Shown here: positions 1-7,981 of the stretch, one piece after another
Layout of the letters: every line of letters starts with the position of its first letter
Position numbering within the stretch: the stretch's first letter is position 1
The notes under the pieces: generated by a model
Database searches by the model: none
The model's input: the letters and a program-made list of their open reading frames with translations, nothing else
What the model was told of the DNA's origin: nothing
Program-made: the position numbers and the translations under genes
Assembly: GCA_963676095.1 (NCBI GenBank)
Contig: OY781040.1
Coordinates: 4,526,001-4,590,000, forward strand
Direction of reading: 5' to 3'
Length of the DNA: 64,000 bases
Origin: G963676095 sp963676095
GTDB lineage: Bacteria > Bacteroidota > Bacteroidia > Bacteroidales > Prolixibacteraceae

Positions 1-906
1 GCAGCGTTGAACTCAGCAGTCTTTTCTGATGGTTCGTTTTGCTATGTCCCCAAAGGGGTAAAATGCCCGATGGAATTATCTACTTATTTTCGTATCAATG
101 CCGCGGGAACAGGGCAGTTTGAACGTACACTTATTGTTGCCGACGATGATAGCTATGTTAGCTACCTGGAAGGATGTACGGCTCCGATGAGGGATGAGAA
201 TCAGCTGCATGCAGCAGTTGTGGAAATTATAGCGATGAACCGTGCCGAAGTAAAATACTCAACGGTACAGAACTGGTACCCGGGGGATAAACAGGGAAAA
301 GGAGGCGTTTACAATTTTGTTACCAAACGTGGAATTTGCAGGGGCGAATCATCTAAAATAAGCTGGACCCAGGTTGAAACCGGTTCTGCCATAACCTGGA
401 AATACCCGAGCTGCGTGTTGATGGGCGATAATTCGATCGGCGAATTTAACTCGGTAGCTGTTACAAATAATTTCCAGCAGGCAGATACCGGAACAAAAAT
501 GATCCATATTGGCAAAAATACGAAAAGCAGGATCGTGTCGAAAGGCATTTCAGCCGGTAAGAGCGACAATTCTTACCGGGGATTGGTCAAAGTGCTTCCC
601 GGCGCTGCCAATTCGAGGAATTTTTCGCAGTGCGACTCATTACTTCTAAGTTCTACCTGCGGGGCTCATACTTTCCCCTATATCGAGGTCGGGAATAAAA
701 GTTCCGTGGTGGAGCACGAGGCTACTACTTCCAAAATTGGTGAAGACCAAATTTTCTATTGCAACCAACGGGGAATCTCGACCGAGGATGCCGTGGGAAT
801 GATTGTGAACGGGTATGCAAAGGAAGTCCTCAATAAGCTGCCGATGGAGTTTGCCGTTGAAGCACAGAAGCTCCTTCAGATCAGCCTCGAAGGAAGTGTG
901 GGATAA
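1..906 (+). CDS. sufB: SufB, Fe-S cluster scaffold (5' partial)
   Basis: SufB is the core scaffold subunit of the cytosolic SufBCD complex, which assembles [Fe-S] clusters with sulfur supplied by SufSE. The frame is open from base 1 (Ala-Ala-Leu-Asn-Ser...), so the gene starts left of the window; about 301 C-terminal codons remain, against roughly 480 for the family. Recognisable SufB stretches are the FSDGSFCYVPKGVKCPMELS region at the left edge, YVSYLEGCTAP near residue 57 and GAHTFPYIEV in the last third. The TTG at base 7 is internal, not a start. The gene is followed after 81 bp by sufC and sufD on the same strand, as in a suf operon. The product call is very secure; only the 5' end is missing. 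Confidence 0.96.
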   Translation, partial: AALNSAVFSDGSFCYVPKGVKCPMELSTYFRINAAGTGQFERTLIVADDDSYVSYLEGCTAPMRDENQLHAAVVEIIAMNRAEVKYSTVQNWYPGDKQGKGGVYNFVTKRGICRGESSKISWTQVETGSAITWKYPSCVLMGDNSIGEFNSVAVTNNFQQADTGTKMIHIGKNTKSRIVSKGISAGKSDNSYRGLVKVLPGAANSRNFSQCDSLLLSSTCGAHTFPYIEVGNKSSVVEHEATTSKIGEDQIFYCNQRGISTEDAVGMIVNGYAKEVLNKLPMEFAVEAQKLLQISLEGSVG

Positions 907-987
907 TGAGATTTATTATTTATACTTTGGAGGAGACAAACGGGGTGATTGATATATACGTGAAACTTGAATTTTTGAACTTGAGAT

Positions 988-1737
988 ATGCTAACAATAA
1001 AGAATCTAAAAGTTGCCGTTGAAGGAAAAGAAATCCTGAAAGGGATCAACCTTGATATTAAACCGGGTGAAGTGCATGCGATTATGGGGCCGAATGGCTC
1101 AGGTAAAAGTACTTTGGGTAATGTGCTTGCCGGGAAAGAAGATTATGAAGTTACCGATGGTGAAGTCCGCTTTTTGGGTGATGATTTGCTGGAGCTCTCT
1201 CCGGAAGACAGGGCTAGGAAAGGCCTTTTCCTGAGTTTTCAATATCCCGTCGAGATCCCCGGGGTTCCGATGGTGAATTTTCTGAAAGCTTCGGTCAATG
1301 AGCATCGTAAGTATAACGGACTGGCGCCGTTATCTGCAGGTGATTTTTTGAAGCTGATGAGGGAAAAGAAGGACCTTCTGCATCTGGATTCACAATTGAC
1401 AAACCGTTCTGTAAACGAAGGTTTTTCCGGTGGAGAAAAAAAGAAAAATGAAATTTTTCAAATGGCAATGCTCGAACCCCGTCTGGCAATACTTGACGAA
1501 ACTGATTCCGGTTTGGATATTGATGCCCTTAAAATAGTTGCCGAAGGTGTTAATGCGCTGAAGAGTCCTGTCCGTTCGATCATTGTAATTACCCACTACC
1601 AGCGTTTGCTTGATTATATTATCCCTGATTTTGTACATGTCCTTTACCAGGGGAAGATCGTGAAATCGGCGGGAAAAGAACTGGCCCTGGAACTTGAAGA
1701 AAAAGGATACGACTGGATAAAAAACGAACTTGTTTAA
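988..1737 (+). CDS. sufC: SufC, ABC-type ATPase of the SUF complex
   Basis: SufC is the soluble ABC ATPase that drives conformational change in SufB-SufD during Fe-S cluster assembly. The 249-residue product has the family length. Walker A GPNGSGKS lies at residues 34-41, a Q-loop Gln at 85, the signature FSGGEKKK at 146-153, Walker B LAILDE ending at 171 and the H-loop His at 203. The FSGGEKKKNE form of the signature is typical of SufC and separates it from transporter ATPases. The ATG at 988 sits 81 bp after sufB. The TAA stop lies 1 base before the sufD ATG, which suggests translational coupling. Confidence 0.97.
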   Translation: MLTIKNLKVAVEGKEILKGINLDIKPGEVHAIMGPNGSGKSTLGNVLAGKEDYEVTDGEVRFLGDDLLELSPEDRARKGLFLSFQYPVEIPGVPMVNFLKASVNEHRKYNGLAPLSAGDFLKLMREKKDLLHLDSQLTNRSVNEGFSGGEKKKNEIFQMAMLEPRLAILDETDSGLDIDALKIVAEGVNALKSPVRSIIVITHYQRLLDYIIPDFVHVLYQGKIVKSAGKELALELEEKGYDWIKNELV

Positions 1738-1738
1738 A

Positions 1739-3106
1739 ATGACTCAATCTGTAATAAATAATAAGGTAACGGTAAGTGAAAAATATACAGCGCTTTTTTA
1801 TGCTAACCGGAACATATTGGATGATGGTTCTTCTCCGTTGTTTAACCGGATGCGCGAAATTGCCCTGCAACGTTTTGTAAAGGCCGGGGTCCCTGGATTT
1901 AAGAATGAGGATTATAAATATACCAACCTGGAACGTATTTTTGCAAAAGAATATCGTCACGTTTTCAATTATGAAGAAACAGCTGTCGATATGAATGCTG
2001 TTTTTCGCAGTGATATCCCTCAACTCAATGCACACACTGTTTTTATAGTAAATGGGTGGTATTATCATGGAAATGAGAAGTTGGAAGGACTCCCGGAGGG
2101 GACGGTTGTCGGGAGTATTGGTCGTGTTGCCAGGGAAGAACCCGGGATCGTTCAGAATTGCCTGAACCGCCTGGCCGGCTTGTCAGACGACCCGCTTGTT
2201 GCATTAAATACAGCATTTTCAAAAGATGGTTTTTTCCTTTATATTCCAGATAATGTTGTTCTTGATAAACCAATTCAGGTAATCAGCCTGACCCGTTCCG
2301 GCATACCTGTCTTCCTGACTCAGAGAAACCTGATTATTATAGGGAAAAATAGTCAGGCAAAGATTATTTTCTGCGATTATACGCTTGACTCGACGGATAT
2401 GCTTTCGAACAGTGTTACCGAAGTTTTCGTCGGACGTGATTCCGTGGCCGATATTTATGCAGTTCAGAATCAGGATAACCAGGCCAGTTCGATCAACTCT
2501 GTTTTTGTGAAGCAGGAGGAGAATTCAACCCTGTTGACAAGCGTAGCCAGCCTGCATGGCGGATTAATCCGGAACAATCTGAATATAGCCCTTGACGGAG
2601 AACATGCTGAAGCCCATTTGTTTGGAATGTCGTTTACCGATAAACGGCAGCATGTCGATAATTTTACTGTGGTAGAGCACCGTAAACCAAATTGTCTGAG
2701 TAACCAGCTTTACAAGAATGTGCTCGACGATGATTCTGTAGGCGCTTTTTCAGGGAAGATCCATGTGGCACGAGATGCTCAGAAGACAAATGCCTTCCAG
2801 CGAAATAATAATATACTACTTTCGGATTCAGCAAAGATGAATACCAAGCCGCAATTGATTATCGATGCTGATGATGTAAAATGCAGCCATGGTGCAACCG
2901 TGGGGCAAATCGATAAAGAAGCCCTTTTTTATCTGAAAGCAAGAGGAATTGGCGAGGAAGAAGCCAGGTTGATGCTGATGAGTGCCTTCGCCCATGAAGT
3001 GATCCAGGAAATAAGGATCGAAGCACTTCGGGAGCGTATTGGTGAATTGGTCGGGAAAAGACTACGCGGTGAATTGTATCAAAGCCATTCCCGCGATAAA
3101 AATTAA
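1739..3106 (+). CDS. sufD: SufD, Fe-S assembly scaffold partner
   Basis: SufD pairs with SufB in the SufBC2D complex and is thought to help acquire iron. The 455-residue product has a variable N-terminal helical region containing the motif PGFKNEDYKYTNLE (about residues 48-61), followed by the beta-helix core found in both SufB and SufD. The C-terminal part includes CSHGATVGQID and the conserved EEARLMLMSAFAHEV helix. I place the start at the ATG at 1739; an in-frame TTG at 1730 would overlap sufC and is unlikely. A hairpin with a T-run follows at 3122-3153, before sufS. Confidence 0.95.
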   Translation: MTQSVINNKVTVSEKYTALFYANRNILDDGSSPLFNRMREIALQRFVKAGVPGFKNEDYKYTNLERIFAKEYRHVFNYEETAVDMNAVFRSDIPQLNAHTVFIVNGWYYHGNEKLEGLPEGTVVGSIGRVAREEPGIVQNCLNRLAGLSDDPLVALNTAFSKDGFFLYIPDNVVLDKPIQVISLTRSGIPVFLTQRNLIIIGKNSQAKIIFCDYTLDSTDMLSNSVTEVFVGRDSVADIYAVQNQDNQASSINSVFVKQEENSTLLTSVASLHGGLIRNNLNIALDGEHAEAHLFGMSFTDKRQHVDNFTVVEHRKPNCLSNQLYKNVLDDDSVGAFSGKIHVARDAQKTNAFQRNNNILLSDSAKMNTKPQLIIDADDVKCSHGATVGQIDKEALFYLKARGIGEEEARLMLMSAFAHEVIQEIRIEALRERIGELVGKRLRGELYQSHSRDKN

Positions 3107-3121
3107 TTCGATATATTTGTG

Positions 3122-3153
3122 AGACGGGGGTTCATTGCTCCCGTCTTTTTTTT
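3122..3153 (+). terminator. Hairpin with T-run between sufD and sufS
   Basis: An AGACGGG arm (3122-3128) pairs with CCCGTCT (3140-3146) and is followed by an unbroken run of T. It lies between sufD and sufS. The sufS ribosome-binding site (AGGAG, about 3153-3157) begins right after the T-run, so this may be a partial terminator or attenuator that lowers sufS relative to sufBCD rather than the operon end. Confidence 0.6.
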
Positions 3154-3166
3154 AGGAGTTTAAGAT

Positions 3167-4393
3167 ATGACACTTGATATTACCCGGATTCGAAAGGATT
3201 TTCCTATTCTTGATCAGACTGTTTACAATAAGCCGCTGATTTATTTTGACAGTGCAGCTTCTTCGCAAAAGGTCCTGCCTGTCCTGAAAAAGGAAGAACA
3301 GCTACACCTTGAATATTACGGGAACATTCACAGAGGTGCACATTTTATGGCCGACAAGGCTACGGCCGATTTTGAAGAGGTTCGTAGCCTTGTTAAGGAA
3401 TTTATCAATGCTTCAGCCCGGGACGAGATTATTTTTACAAAAGGAACGACTGAGAGTATCAATTTGGTTGCTTTTTCTTTTGGAGAAGCATTTGTCGGTG
3501 AAGGCGATGAGGTTATTGTTACAGAGATGGAACACCATGCCAATATTGTGCCATGGCAAATGATGGCTTTGCGGAAAAAAGCAAGAATCCGTGTTCTTCC
3601 GTTTGCCGACGACGGACGGTTAAAGATTGAACATCTGGATGGCCTGATTAATGAAAAGACGCGACTGATAGCAGTTGCCCACGTTTCCAATACGCTCGGG
3701 ACTATAAACCCGGTAAAGGAGATTATTGAAAAGGCACATCAGTCAGGGATAAAGGTGTTGGTAGATGGGGCTCAGGCGATAAAACATCTGCGCGTGGATG
3801 TGCAGGATATGGATGCCGATTTTTATGCATTTTCAGCCCATAAGATGTACGGGCCAAACGGGGTAGGCGTCCTTTACGGGAAGAAGGATTTACTGGATCT
3901 TATGCCTCCTTACCAGGGAGGAGGTGAAATGATTTCGGAAGTCCGTTTCGAGAAGACTCTTTATAATGAGTTGCCATATAAATTTGAAGCAGGTACGCCT
4001 GATATTACCGGGGTTATTTCTTTTGGTGAAGCAATCCGTTATCTCAGGTCTTTGGATATGAATGAAGTTACTGCATATGAAGCTTCTCTTTTGGAATATT
4101 GTACAGGAAAACTGAGCGAGATCCCTGGGGTAAGGATTTACGGAACACAGGCAGCTAAATCTGGTGTGATTACATTTAATGTAGAAGGGATCCATCCGTA
4201 CGATCTGGGAACGATGCTTGACAAACTGGGTGTGGCAGTACGTTCGGGACGACTCTGTGCTGATCCGGTGATGGATCACTTCCAGGTTCCCGGGACTGTC
4301 CGGATTTCTTTCGCAGTCTACAATACCTTCAGTGAAATTGACTGTTTTATAGAGGCGTTGAAAAAGGTGATTGCCCTTTTTCATGCAGGCTGA
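3167..4393 (+). CDS. sufS: SufS, group II cysteine desulfurase
   Basis: SufS takes sulfur from L-cysteine, giving alanine and an enzyme persulfide that is passed to SufE. This is a fold-type I PLP enzyme of 408 residues, the normal length. Seen directly: MEHHAN with the conserved His at 123-124, DGAQ at 200-203 (PLP aspartate), the Schiff-base Lys226 in SAHKMYGP, and the persulfide Cys364 in RSGRLCADP. The short loop around the Cys identifies a SufS/group II enzyme rather than IscS. AGGAG stands about 10 bp before the ATG at 3167. It continues the suf operon, and sufE lies about 900 bp further on. Confidence 0.96.
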   Translation: MTLDITRIRKDFPILDQTVYNKPLIYFDSAASSQKVLPVLKKEEQLHLEYYGNIHRGAHFMADKATADFEEVRSLVKEFINASARDEIIFTKGTTESINLVAFSFGEAFVGEGDEVIVTEMEHHANIVPWQMMALRKKARIRVLPFADDGRLKIEHLDGLINEKTRLIAVAHVSNTLGTINPVKEIIEKAHQSGIKVLVDGAQAIKHLRVDVQDMDADFYAFSAHKMYGPNGVGVLYGKKDLLDLMPPYQGGGEMISEVRFEKTLYNELPYKFEAGTPDITGVISFGEAIRYLRSLDMNEVTAYEASLLEYCTGKLSEIPGVRIYGTQAAKSGVITFNVEGIHPYDLGTMLDKLGVAVRSGRLCADPVMDHFQVPGTVRISFAVYNTFSEIDCFIEALKKVIALFHAG

Positions 4394-4408
4394 TTATTAT
4401 TACCTGAT

Positions 4409-4470
4409 CCGTATGACCCCTTGAGATTCCACTTTCTATAAAAAATAGTTGGAACAGAAGGGGCATACGG
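4409..4470. terminator. Long imperfect inverted repeat between convergent sufS and rubrerythrin
   Basis: The arms CCGTATGACCCCTT (4409-4422) and AAGGGGCATACGG (4458-4470) are complementary with one bulged base. A shorter TTCCA/TTGGAA pairing lies inside. It is between the 3' ends of sufS (plus) and the rubrerythrin gene (minus), where a shared bidirectional terminator is expected. The T-run after the stem is weak, so termination is inferred from position and symmetry. Confidence 0.5.
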
Positions 4471-4506
4471 GAATAATTTTTACTCTGCTTACGAGATAAG
4501 CAAGGC

Positions 4507-5082
4507 TTAATAATTGACCGTTTCAAGCTCGAAGAATGCCTGATCGGCTTCACATGCCGGACATTTTTTCGGAGGACGTTCCGATTCGTGAAGAAATCCG
4601 CATACCCGGCATTTCCAGATTACTTTTCCTTCGCGCTGGAATACTTTCCCTTCTTCCAGGTTCTGGTATAGCTTCAGGTAACGTTCTTCATGGTGTTTTT
4701 CTATCTTTGCAATAGTTTTGAAAATAACGGCAATTTGTTTAAATCCTTCTTCTTCAGCAATTTTAGAAAATTCAGGGTAAAGTTCCGACCATTCCTCATT
4801 TTCTCCGGCTGCGGCAGCTTTTAGATTTTCCAGTGTTGTTCCGACTTTCCCGGCAGGGTAACTGGCAGTTATTTCAACCTTGCCTCCTTCCATGAAATTA
4901 AAAAAACGTCTGGCGTGTGCCTGTTCGTTCATCGCTGTTTCTTCGAAAATAGCTGCCATTTGTTCCAGCCCTTCTTCCCTGGCCTGTTTTGCAAAAAATT
5001 CATAACGGTTTTTTGCCTGCGATTCACCTGCAAAAGCTTTCAGTAAGTTTTGCTCGGTTTTTGTTCCTTTTATTGAATTCAT
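4507..5082 (-). CDS. Rubrerythrin (diiron peroxidase)
   Basis: Rubrerythrins reduce hydrogen peroxide in anaerobes and microaerophiles, using a diiron site in a four-helix ferritin-like domain and a C-terminal rubredoxin-like [Fe(SCys)4] centre. The 191-residue product shows helix motifs with FAGESQAKNRY (Glu20), AMNEQAHARRF (Glu53, His56) and KIEKHHEERY (Glu128, His131). The rubredoxin-type cysteines are CRVCG (158, 161) and CPAC (174, 177). I chose the ATG at 5082 (MNSIKGTKTEQ) because the ferritin-like helix begins a few residues later; an in-frame ATG at 5181 would add 33 residues without family character. It lies antisense between sufS and sufE, divergent from sufE. Its link to suf genes fits oxidative damage to Fe-S clusters, but that is inference. 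Confidence 0.93.
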   Translation of the reverse strand: MNSIKGTKTEQNLLKAFAGESQAKNRYEFFAKQAREEGLEQMAAIFEETAMNEQAHARRFFNFMEGGKVEITASYPAGKVGTTLENLKAAAAGENEEWSELYPEFSKIAEEEGFKQIAVIFKTIAKIEKHHEERYLKLYQNLEEGKVFQREGKVIWKCRVCGFLHESERPPKKCPACEADQAFFELETVNY

Positions 5083-5295
5083 TTTGAATATGATTAAAGG
5101 TTTTGCCTGCTGATTTTTTCGACTGTTGAAATTACATAATTTCAGGGAAGTTCTATTCTTCCATAATGAATTTAGAATCATTCAAGGCGAAGGACCATCC
5201 ATTTGGTTTTTTTATAAAATCCTTCGATTAGTATAGGGTAAGCTTATGTGTTTCTTAAAAAAATTTTAACCTTTGCAATTTAAAAACAGGATTAA

Positions 5296-5718
5296 ATGAC
5301 AATAGAAGATATACAAGAGGAAATCAACGAAGAATTTTCCATATACGAAGACTGGATGGATAAATATAGTTACCTGATTGAGCTTGGGAATAACCTTAAG
5401 CCCCTTGATCCTAAACTAAAAAACGAGCAGCATTTAATTAAAGGGTGCCAGTCCAGGGTTTGGCTGGTTCCTGATTTTCGGGAAGGACTTATTTATTTTC
5501 AGGGGGAAAGTGATGCAGTAATCGTGAAAGGATTGGTGGTTCTGTTGTTGCGGGTGGTTTCAGGCCGTACGCCTCAGGAAATTATGGAGAGTAATCTGCA
5601 CTTTGTCGATGATATAGGGCTGAAGCAACATTTATCGCCAACCCGTTCCAACGGGTTAGTCGCGATGATCAAACAAATTAAGTTGTATGCTGTTGCTTAT
5701 AACAGAATTTCAAGATAG
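5296..5718 (+). CDS. sufE: SufE, sulfur acceptor for SufS
   Basis: SufE accepts the persulfide sulfur from SufS and hands it to SufB. The 140-residue product matches the family in length and has the active-site Cys51 in KGCQSRVWL, plus the IMESNLHFVDDIGLKQHLSPTRSNG region of the SufE/YgdK fold. The ATG at 5296 is the only sensible start. A near-consensus Bacteroidota -7-like element (TAACCTTTGC) stands about 20 bp upstream, so sufE may have its own promoter. The next gene, sufT, follows after 14 bp. Confidence 0.93.
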   Translation: MTIEDIQEEINEEFSIYEDWMDKYSYLIELGNNLKPLDPKLKNEQHLIKGCQSRVWLVPDFREGLIYFQGESDAVIVKGLVVLLLRVVSGRTPQEIMESNLHFVDDIGLKQHLSPTRSNGLVAMIKQIKLYAVAYNRISR

Positions 5719-5732
5719 AAGGAGACAGATTT

Positions 5733-6038
5733 ATGGATGGAAGAATAGATCAGATCATTGAACGGCTTAAAGATGTTTATGATCCGGAGATCCCGGTAAA
5801 TATATATGATTTGGGACTTATTTATAATGTCGATATTGATGAACAAAATAAAGTGAATATTGTGATGACTCTGACAGCCCCCGGTTGTCCGGTTGCCGAT
5901 ATTCTTTTGGAAGATATCCGGCAGGCTGCCCTTAGTGTAGAAGGGATTGAAGAAGTTTTTGTAGAATTGACTTTTGATCCCCCCTGGGACAAATCGATGA
6001 TGAGCGAGGAAGCAAGGCTTGAGCTGGGCTTTTTCTGA
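5733..6038 (+). CDS. sufT: SufT-like MIP18/DUF59 protein
   Basis: Small DUF59/MIP18-family proteins help mature Fe-S proteins, and the stand-alone form in suf operons is called SufT. The 101-residue product has the DPEIPVNIYDLGLIYNV block at 17-33 and the conserved Cys52 in TLTAPGCPVAD, the residue linked to cluster binding or delivery. It ends with a DPPWDKSMMSEEARLELG tail typical of the family. AAGGAG stands upstream of the ATG at 5733. It follows sufE after 14 bp, so the two are almost certainly co-transcribed. The symbol is given by context and motif; PaaD-type proteins share the domain but occur in other operons. Confidence 0.88.
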   Translation: MDGRIDQIIERLKDVYDPEIPVNIYDLGLIYNVDIDEQNKVNIVMTLTAPGCPVADILLEDIRQAALSVEGIEEVFVELTFDPPWDKSMMSEEARLELGFF

Positions 6039-6162
6039 TGCTGTTTCCTGTTTTTGTGGATTGCCCTATTTAAGAAAACGAGAATAGTAATGTTGTATTA
6101 CTAGTTGGTCGCTTTTAAATACATTAGCAATTAATTACAAATAAATAATCCATAATTTTAAG

Positions 6163-6187
6163 CCCGGAACTCTCCGGGTTTTTTTAT
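6163..6187 (+). terminator. Rho-independent terminator after sufE-sufT
   Basis: CCCGGA (6163-6168) and TCCGGG (6173-6178) form a 6-bp GC-rich stem with a 4-base loop and a following run of T. It ends the suf operon only 12 bases before the GTG chosen for queG, so queG is probably transcribed by read-through or from a promoter upstream of the hairpin. Confidence 0.75.
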
Positions 6188-6199
6188 TTAATTTTTAGT

Positions 6200-7162
6200 G
6201 TGGATTTAAAAGAGCGAAGTAATAGGATAAAAGTCAAGGCTATTGATCTTGGATTCCTGGCTTGCGGCATTTCAAGGGCTGTTTTTCTTGAAGAAGAGAG
6301 GGAACACCTGGAGAACTGGCTGTCTGAGGGGATGAACGGAGAAATGGGATACATGGCCCGGAATCAGGAGAAAAGGCTTGACCCGAGGTTGCTTTTCGAT
6401 GGTGCCAAGTCGGTCGTTTCTGTTTTGCTGAATTATTTTCCGGGAGTGGGGCAGTCAGATCCTGAAGCGCCTGTACTTGCCAAATATGCCTATGGTAAGG
6501 ATTATCACATCGTATTAAAGGAAAAGTTGAATGAACTGTTGACATACATCCAGGATGAGGTGGTGCCATGTCAGGGCAGGGCATTTACCGATTCAGCTCC
6601 GGTGCTCGACAAAGCCTGGGCTGTCAGGGCAGGCTTGGGATGGATCGGGAAAAATACCAACCTGATCTCTGCTGAACATGGCAGTTTCTTTTTTATTGGA
6701 GAACTAATCCTGGATACAGAACTGGTCCCGGATGAGAAAATTGTACGGGATCATTGCGGAAATTGTACCCGTTGTATCGACGCCTGTCCGACCAAGGCTA
6801 TTGTGTCTACCTATGTCGTTGATGCCAGAAGTTGTATTTCTTACCAGACAATCGAGCTGAAGGGGGAACTCGATGAAAAACTGAGAGGAAAGTTCAATTC
6901 GAGGGTTTTTGGATGTGATATTTGCCAGGATGTTTGTCCCTGGAACCTGAAATCGGAGGCCCATGACGAACCTGGGTTTAATCCGCATCCCAGGTTGATG
7001 TCCCTTACAAAGAAGGAATGGCAGGAGATGGACAAAAGCTTATTCGACGAGCTTTTCCATAAATCGGCCGTTAAACGTGCAAAATATGAGGGGGTGAAAC
7101 GGAACCTCCGGTTTATTTACGGAGACGGTGATGTAACTGGTCCGGGAACAGAAAAACGCTGA
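6200..7162 (+). CDS. queG: QueG, epoxyqueuosine reductase
   Basis: QueG carries out the last step of queuosine synthesis in tRNA, reducing epoxyqueuosine with cobalamin and two [4Fe-4S] clusters. The 320-residue product has the catalytic aspartate in FTDSAPVLDK (Asp131), the GLGWIGKNTN loop after it, a ferredoxin-like CGNCTRCIDACP (Cys186, 189, 192, 196) and a second CDICQDVCP (Cys239, 242, 246) cluster motif. It lacks the C-terminal HEAT-repeat extension of some longer QueG proteins. The start used is GTG at 6200; no better ATG lies nearby and MDLKERSNRIKVKA is a plausible N-terminus. Its Fe-S demand fits the adjoining suf genes. Confidence 0.93.
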   Translation: MDLKERSNRIKVKAIDLGFLACGISRAVFLEEEREHLENWLSEGMNGEMGYMARNQEKRLDPRLLFDGAKSVVSVLLNYFPGVGQSDPEAPVLAKYAYGKDYHIVLKEKLNELLTYIQDEVVPCQGRAFTDSAPVLDKAWAVRAGLGWIGKNTNLISAEHGSFFFIGELILDTELVPDEKIVRDHCGNCTRCIDACPTKAIVSTYVVDARSCISYQTIELKGELDEKLRGKFNSRVFGCDICQDVCPWNLKSEAHDEPGFNPHPRLMSLTKKEWQEMDKSLFDELFHKSAVKRAKYEGVKRNLRFIYGDGDVTGPGTEKR

Positions 7163-7190
7163 TCTTTTTTTATATTCGAAGCGTTTTTTC
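7151..7190 (+). terminator. Hairpin overlapping the queG stop
   Basis: GAAAAACGCT (7151-7160) pairs with AGCGTTTTTTC (7180-7190) around a T-rich 19-base loop. The left arm contains the last codons of queG. The position suggests a transcription terminator for queG before the tRNA gene. Confidence 0.45.
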
Positions 7191-7223
7191 GTTTGCTGGT
7201 GGCGTATGATAAAGAATATTTTT

Positions 7224-7231
7224 TAAATTTG
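7224..7231 (+). promoter_or_regulatory. Possible -7 element upstream of tRNA-Gly
   Basis: TAAATTTG matches the Bacteroidota -7 consensus TAnnTTTG and lies 46 bp before the tRNA. A TTTG (7192-7195) is present upstream but 28 bp away, longer than the usual spacing of about 20, so the call is tentative. Confidence 0.35.
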
Positions 7232-7276
7232 TGCCGCTTTCGATGTTAAGGCAATATATAGTTATGAAAAATAATT

Positions 7277-7348
7277 GCGGGAGTAGCTCAGTGGTAGAGC
7301 ATTAGCTTCCCAAGCTAAGGGCCGCGGGTTCGACCCCCGTTTCCCGCT
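7277..7348 (+). tRNA. tRNA-Gly (anticodon CCC)
   Basis: A complete cloverleaf can be folded by hand: acceptor GCGGGAG/TTCCCGC (one G-U), D-arm GCTC/GAGC, anticodon stem TTAGC/GCTAA with loop TTCCCAA, five-base variable region and T-arm GCGGG/CCCGT with loop TTCGACC. The anticodon is CCC, reading GGG. The discriminator base is T (U in RNA), as usual for bacterial tRNA-Gly. CCA is not encoded; the next bases are CAG. A strong terminator starts three bases after the gene. Confidence 0.95.
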
Positions 7349-7351
7349 CAG

Positions 7352-7395
7352 AAGATCAGTTAATTACGGGGAAAGTAATTAACTGATCTTTTCTT
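7352..7395. terminator. Strong terminator after tRNA-Gly, 16-bp perfect stem
   Basis: AAGATCAGTTAATTAC (7352-7367) is perfectly complementary to GTAATTAACTGATCTT (7375-7390) with a 7-base loop and then a T-rich tract. On the opposite strand the same hairpin overlaps the last codons of a small possible gene (7356-7658), so it could serve both directions. Confidence 0.85.
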
Positions 7396-7658
7396 TTTAT
7401 ATCCTCAAACCGGACAGGCTCTTCCTTTTCCAGTCGATGAAAAGGAAGCAAAAATCTTGTCAAAACGAACCCTCGTCCGGGCGTTTTGGCGGCCTGCACA
7501 CCGCTCCAATTTGCATTTACCGGATTAAGAAAGTCGGTTCTCCCATCCGGTTTTTCCGAAGAAATTTTAACAGAGAAAAGCATATATCCGGTATTCTCAG
7601 TAGAGTCTTGACGGATTACAGTATTGTCGATACTGTCGTCGCCCAACTTTTTCGACAT
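7356..7658 (-). CDS. Small hypothetical protein, family unknown
   Basis: A 100-residue frame reads MSKKLGDDSIDNTVIRQ and ends ...KRKDQLITFPVIN. I do not recognise the family. It has no signal peptide, membrane segment or cysteine cluster, and is rich in charged residues toward the C-terminus (HRLEKEEPVRFEDIKRKD). Its composition looks protein-like rather than random, and it fills a gap between the tRNA and the branching enzyme gene. Its stop lies inside the tRNA terminator hairpin. No clear ribosome-binding site is visible. It could be a real small gene or chance. Confidence 0.4.
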   Translation of the reverse strand: MSKKLGDDSIDNTVIRQDSTENTGYMLFSVKISSEKPDGRTDFLNPVNANWSGVQAAKTPGRGFVLTRFLLPFHRLEKEEPVRFEDIKRKDQLITFPVIN

Positions 7659-7981
7659 GATTTTAAATAATATTGATCATATAAATGTACTTTTTTATTT
7701 TCGAAGCAGATTATTCTTAATAGTTATGGGGAATAACAATTGGTGATAAAAACTGAGGATTTGTAATCCTGTACAACTAGTAAACTGTTAATTCAATTTT
7801 TTCTTCCTTTTGCCTGCAAAGATGGTGAACGGCCCTGACCGTTAATGAAAAAACATTTGCGTGTTTGCTTTCGTCTAATAAAAAAATAATTAAAACTAAT
7901 CTTGATTTGTTCTTTCAGATTTGATAATTCTTTTACACAGGTCCTGTCTAAATTTCATACCTTTAGAAAAAGTTATTGTTT
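7659..7981. other. Gene-free stretch before the glycogen cluster
   Basis: About 320 bp of AT-rich sequence between the divergent small gene (7356-7658) and the branching enzyme gene. TACCTTTAG about 20 bp before the branching-enzyme ATG resembles a -7 element, so the promoter of the glycogen cluster is probably here. I see no gene, RNA or repeat in it. Confidence 0.5.

Noticed and set aside
1619..2068. 149-residue minus-strand frame across sufC/sufD
   Set aside because: Antisense to two certain genes with no family features.
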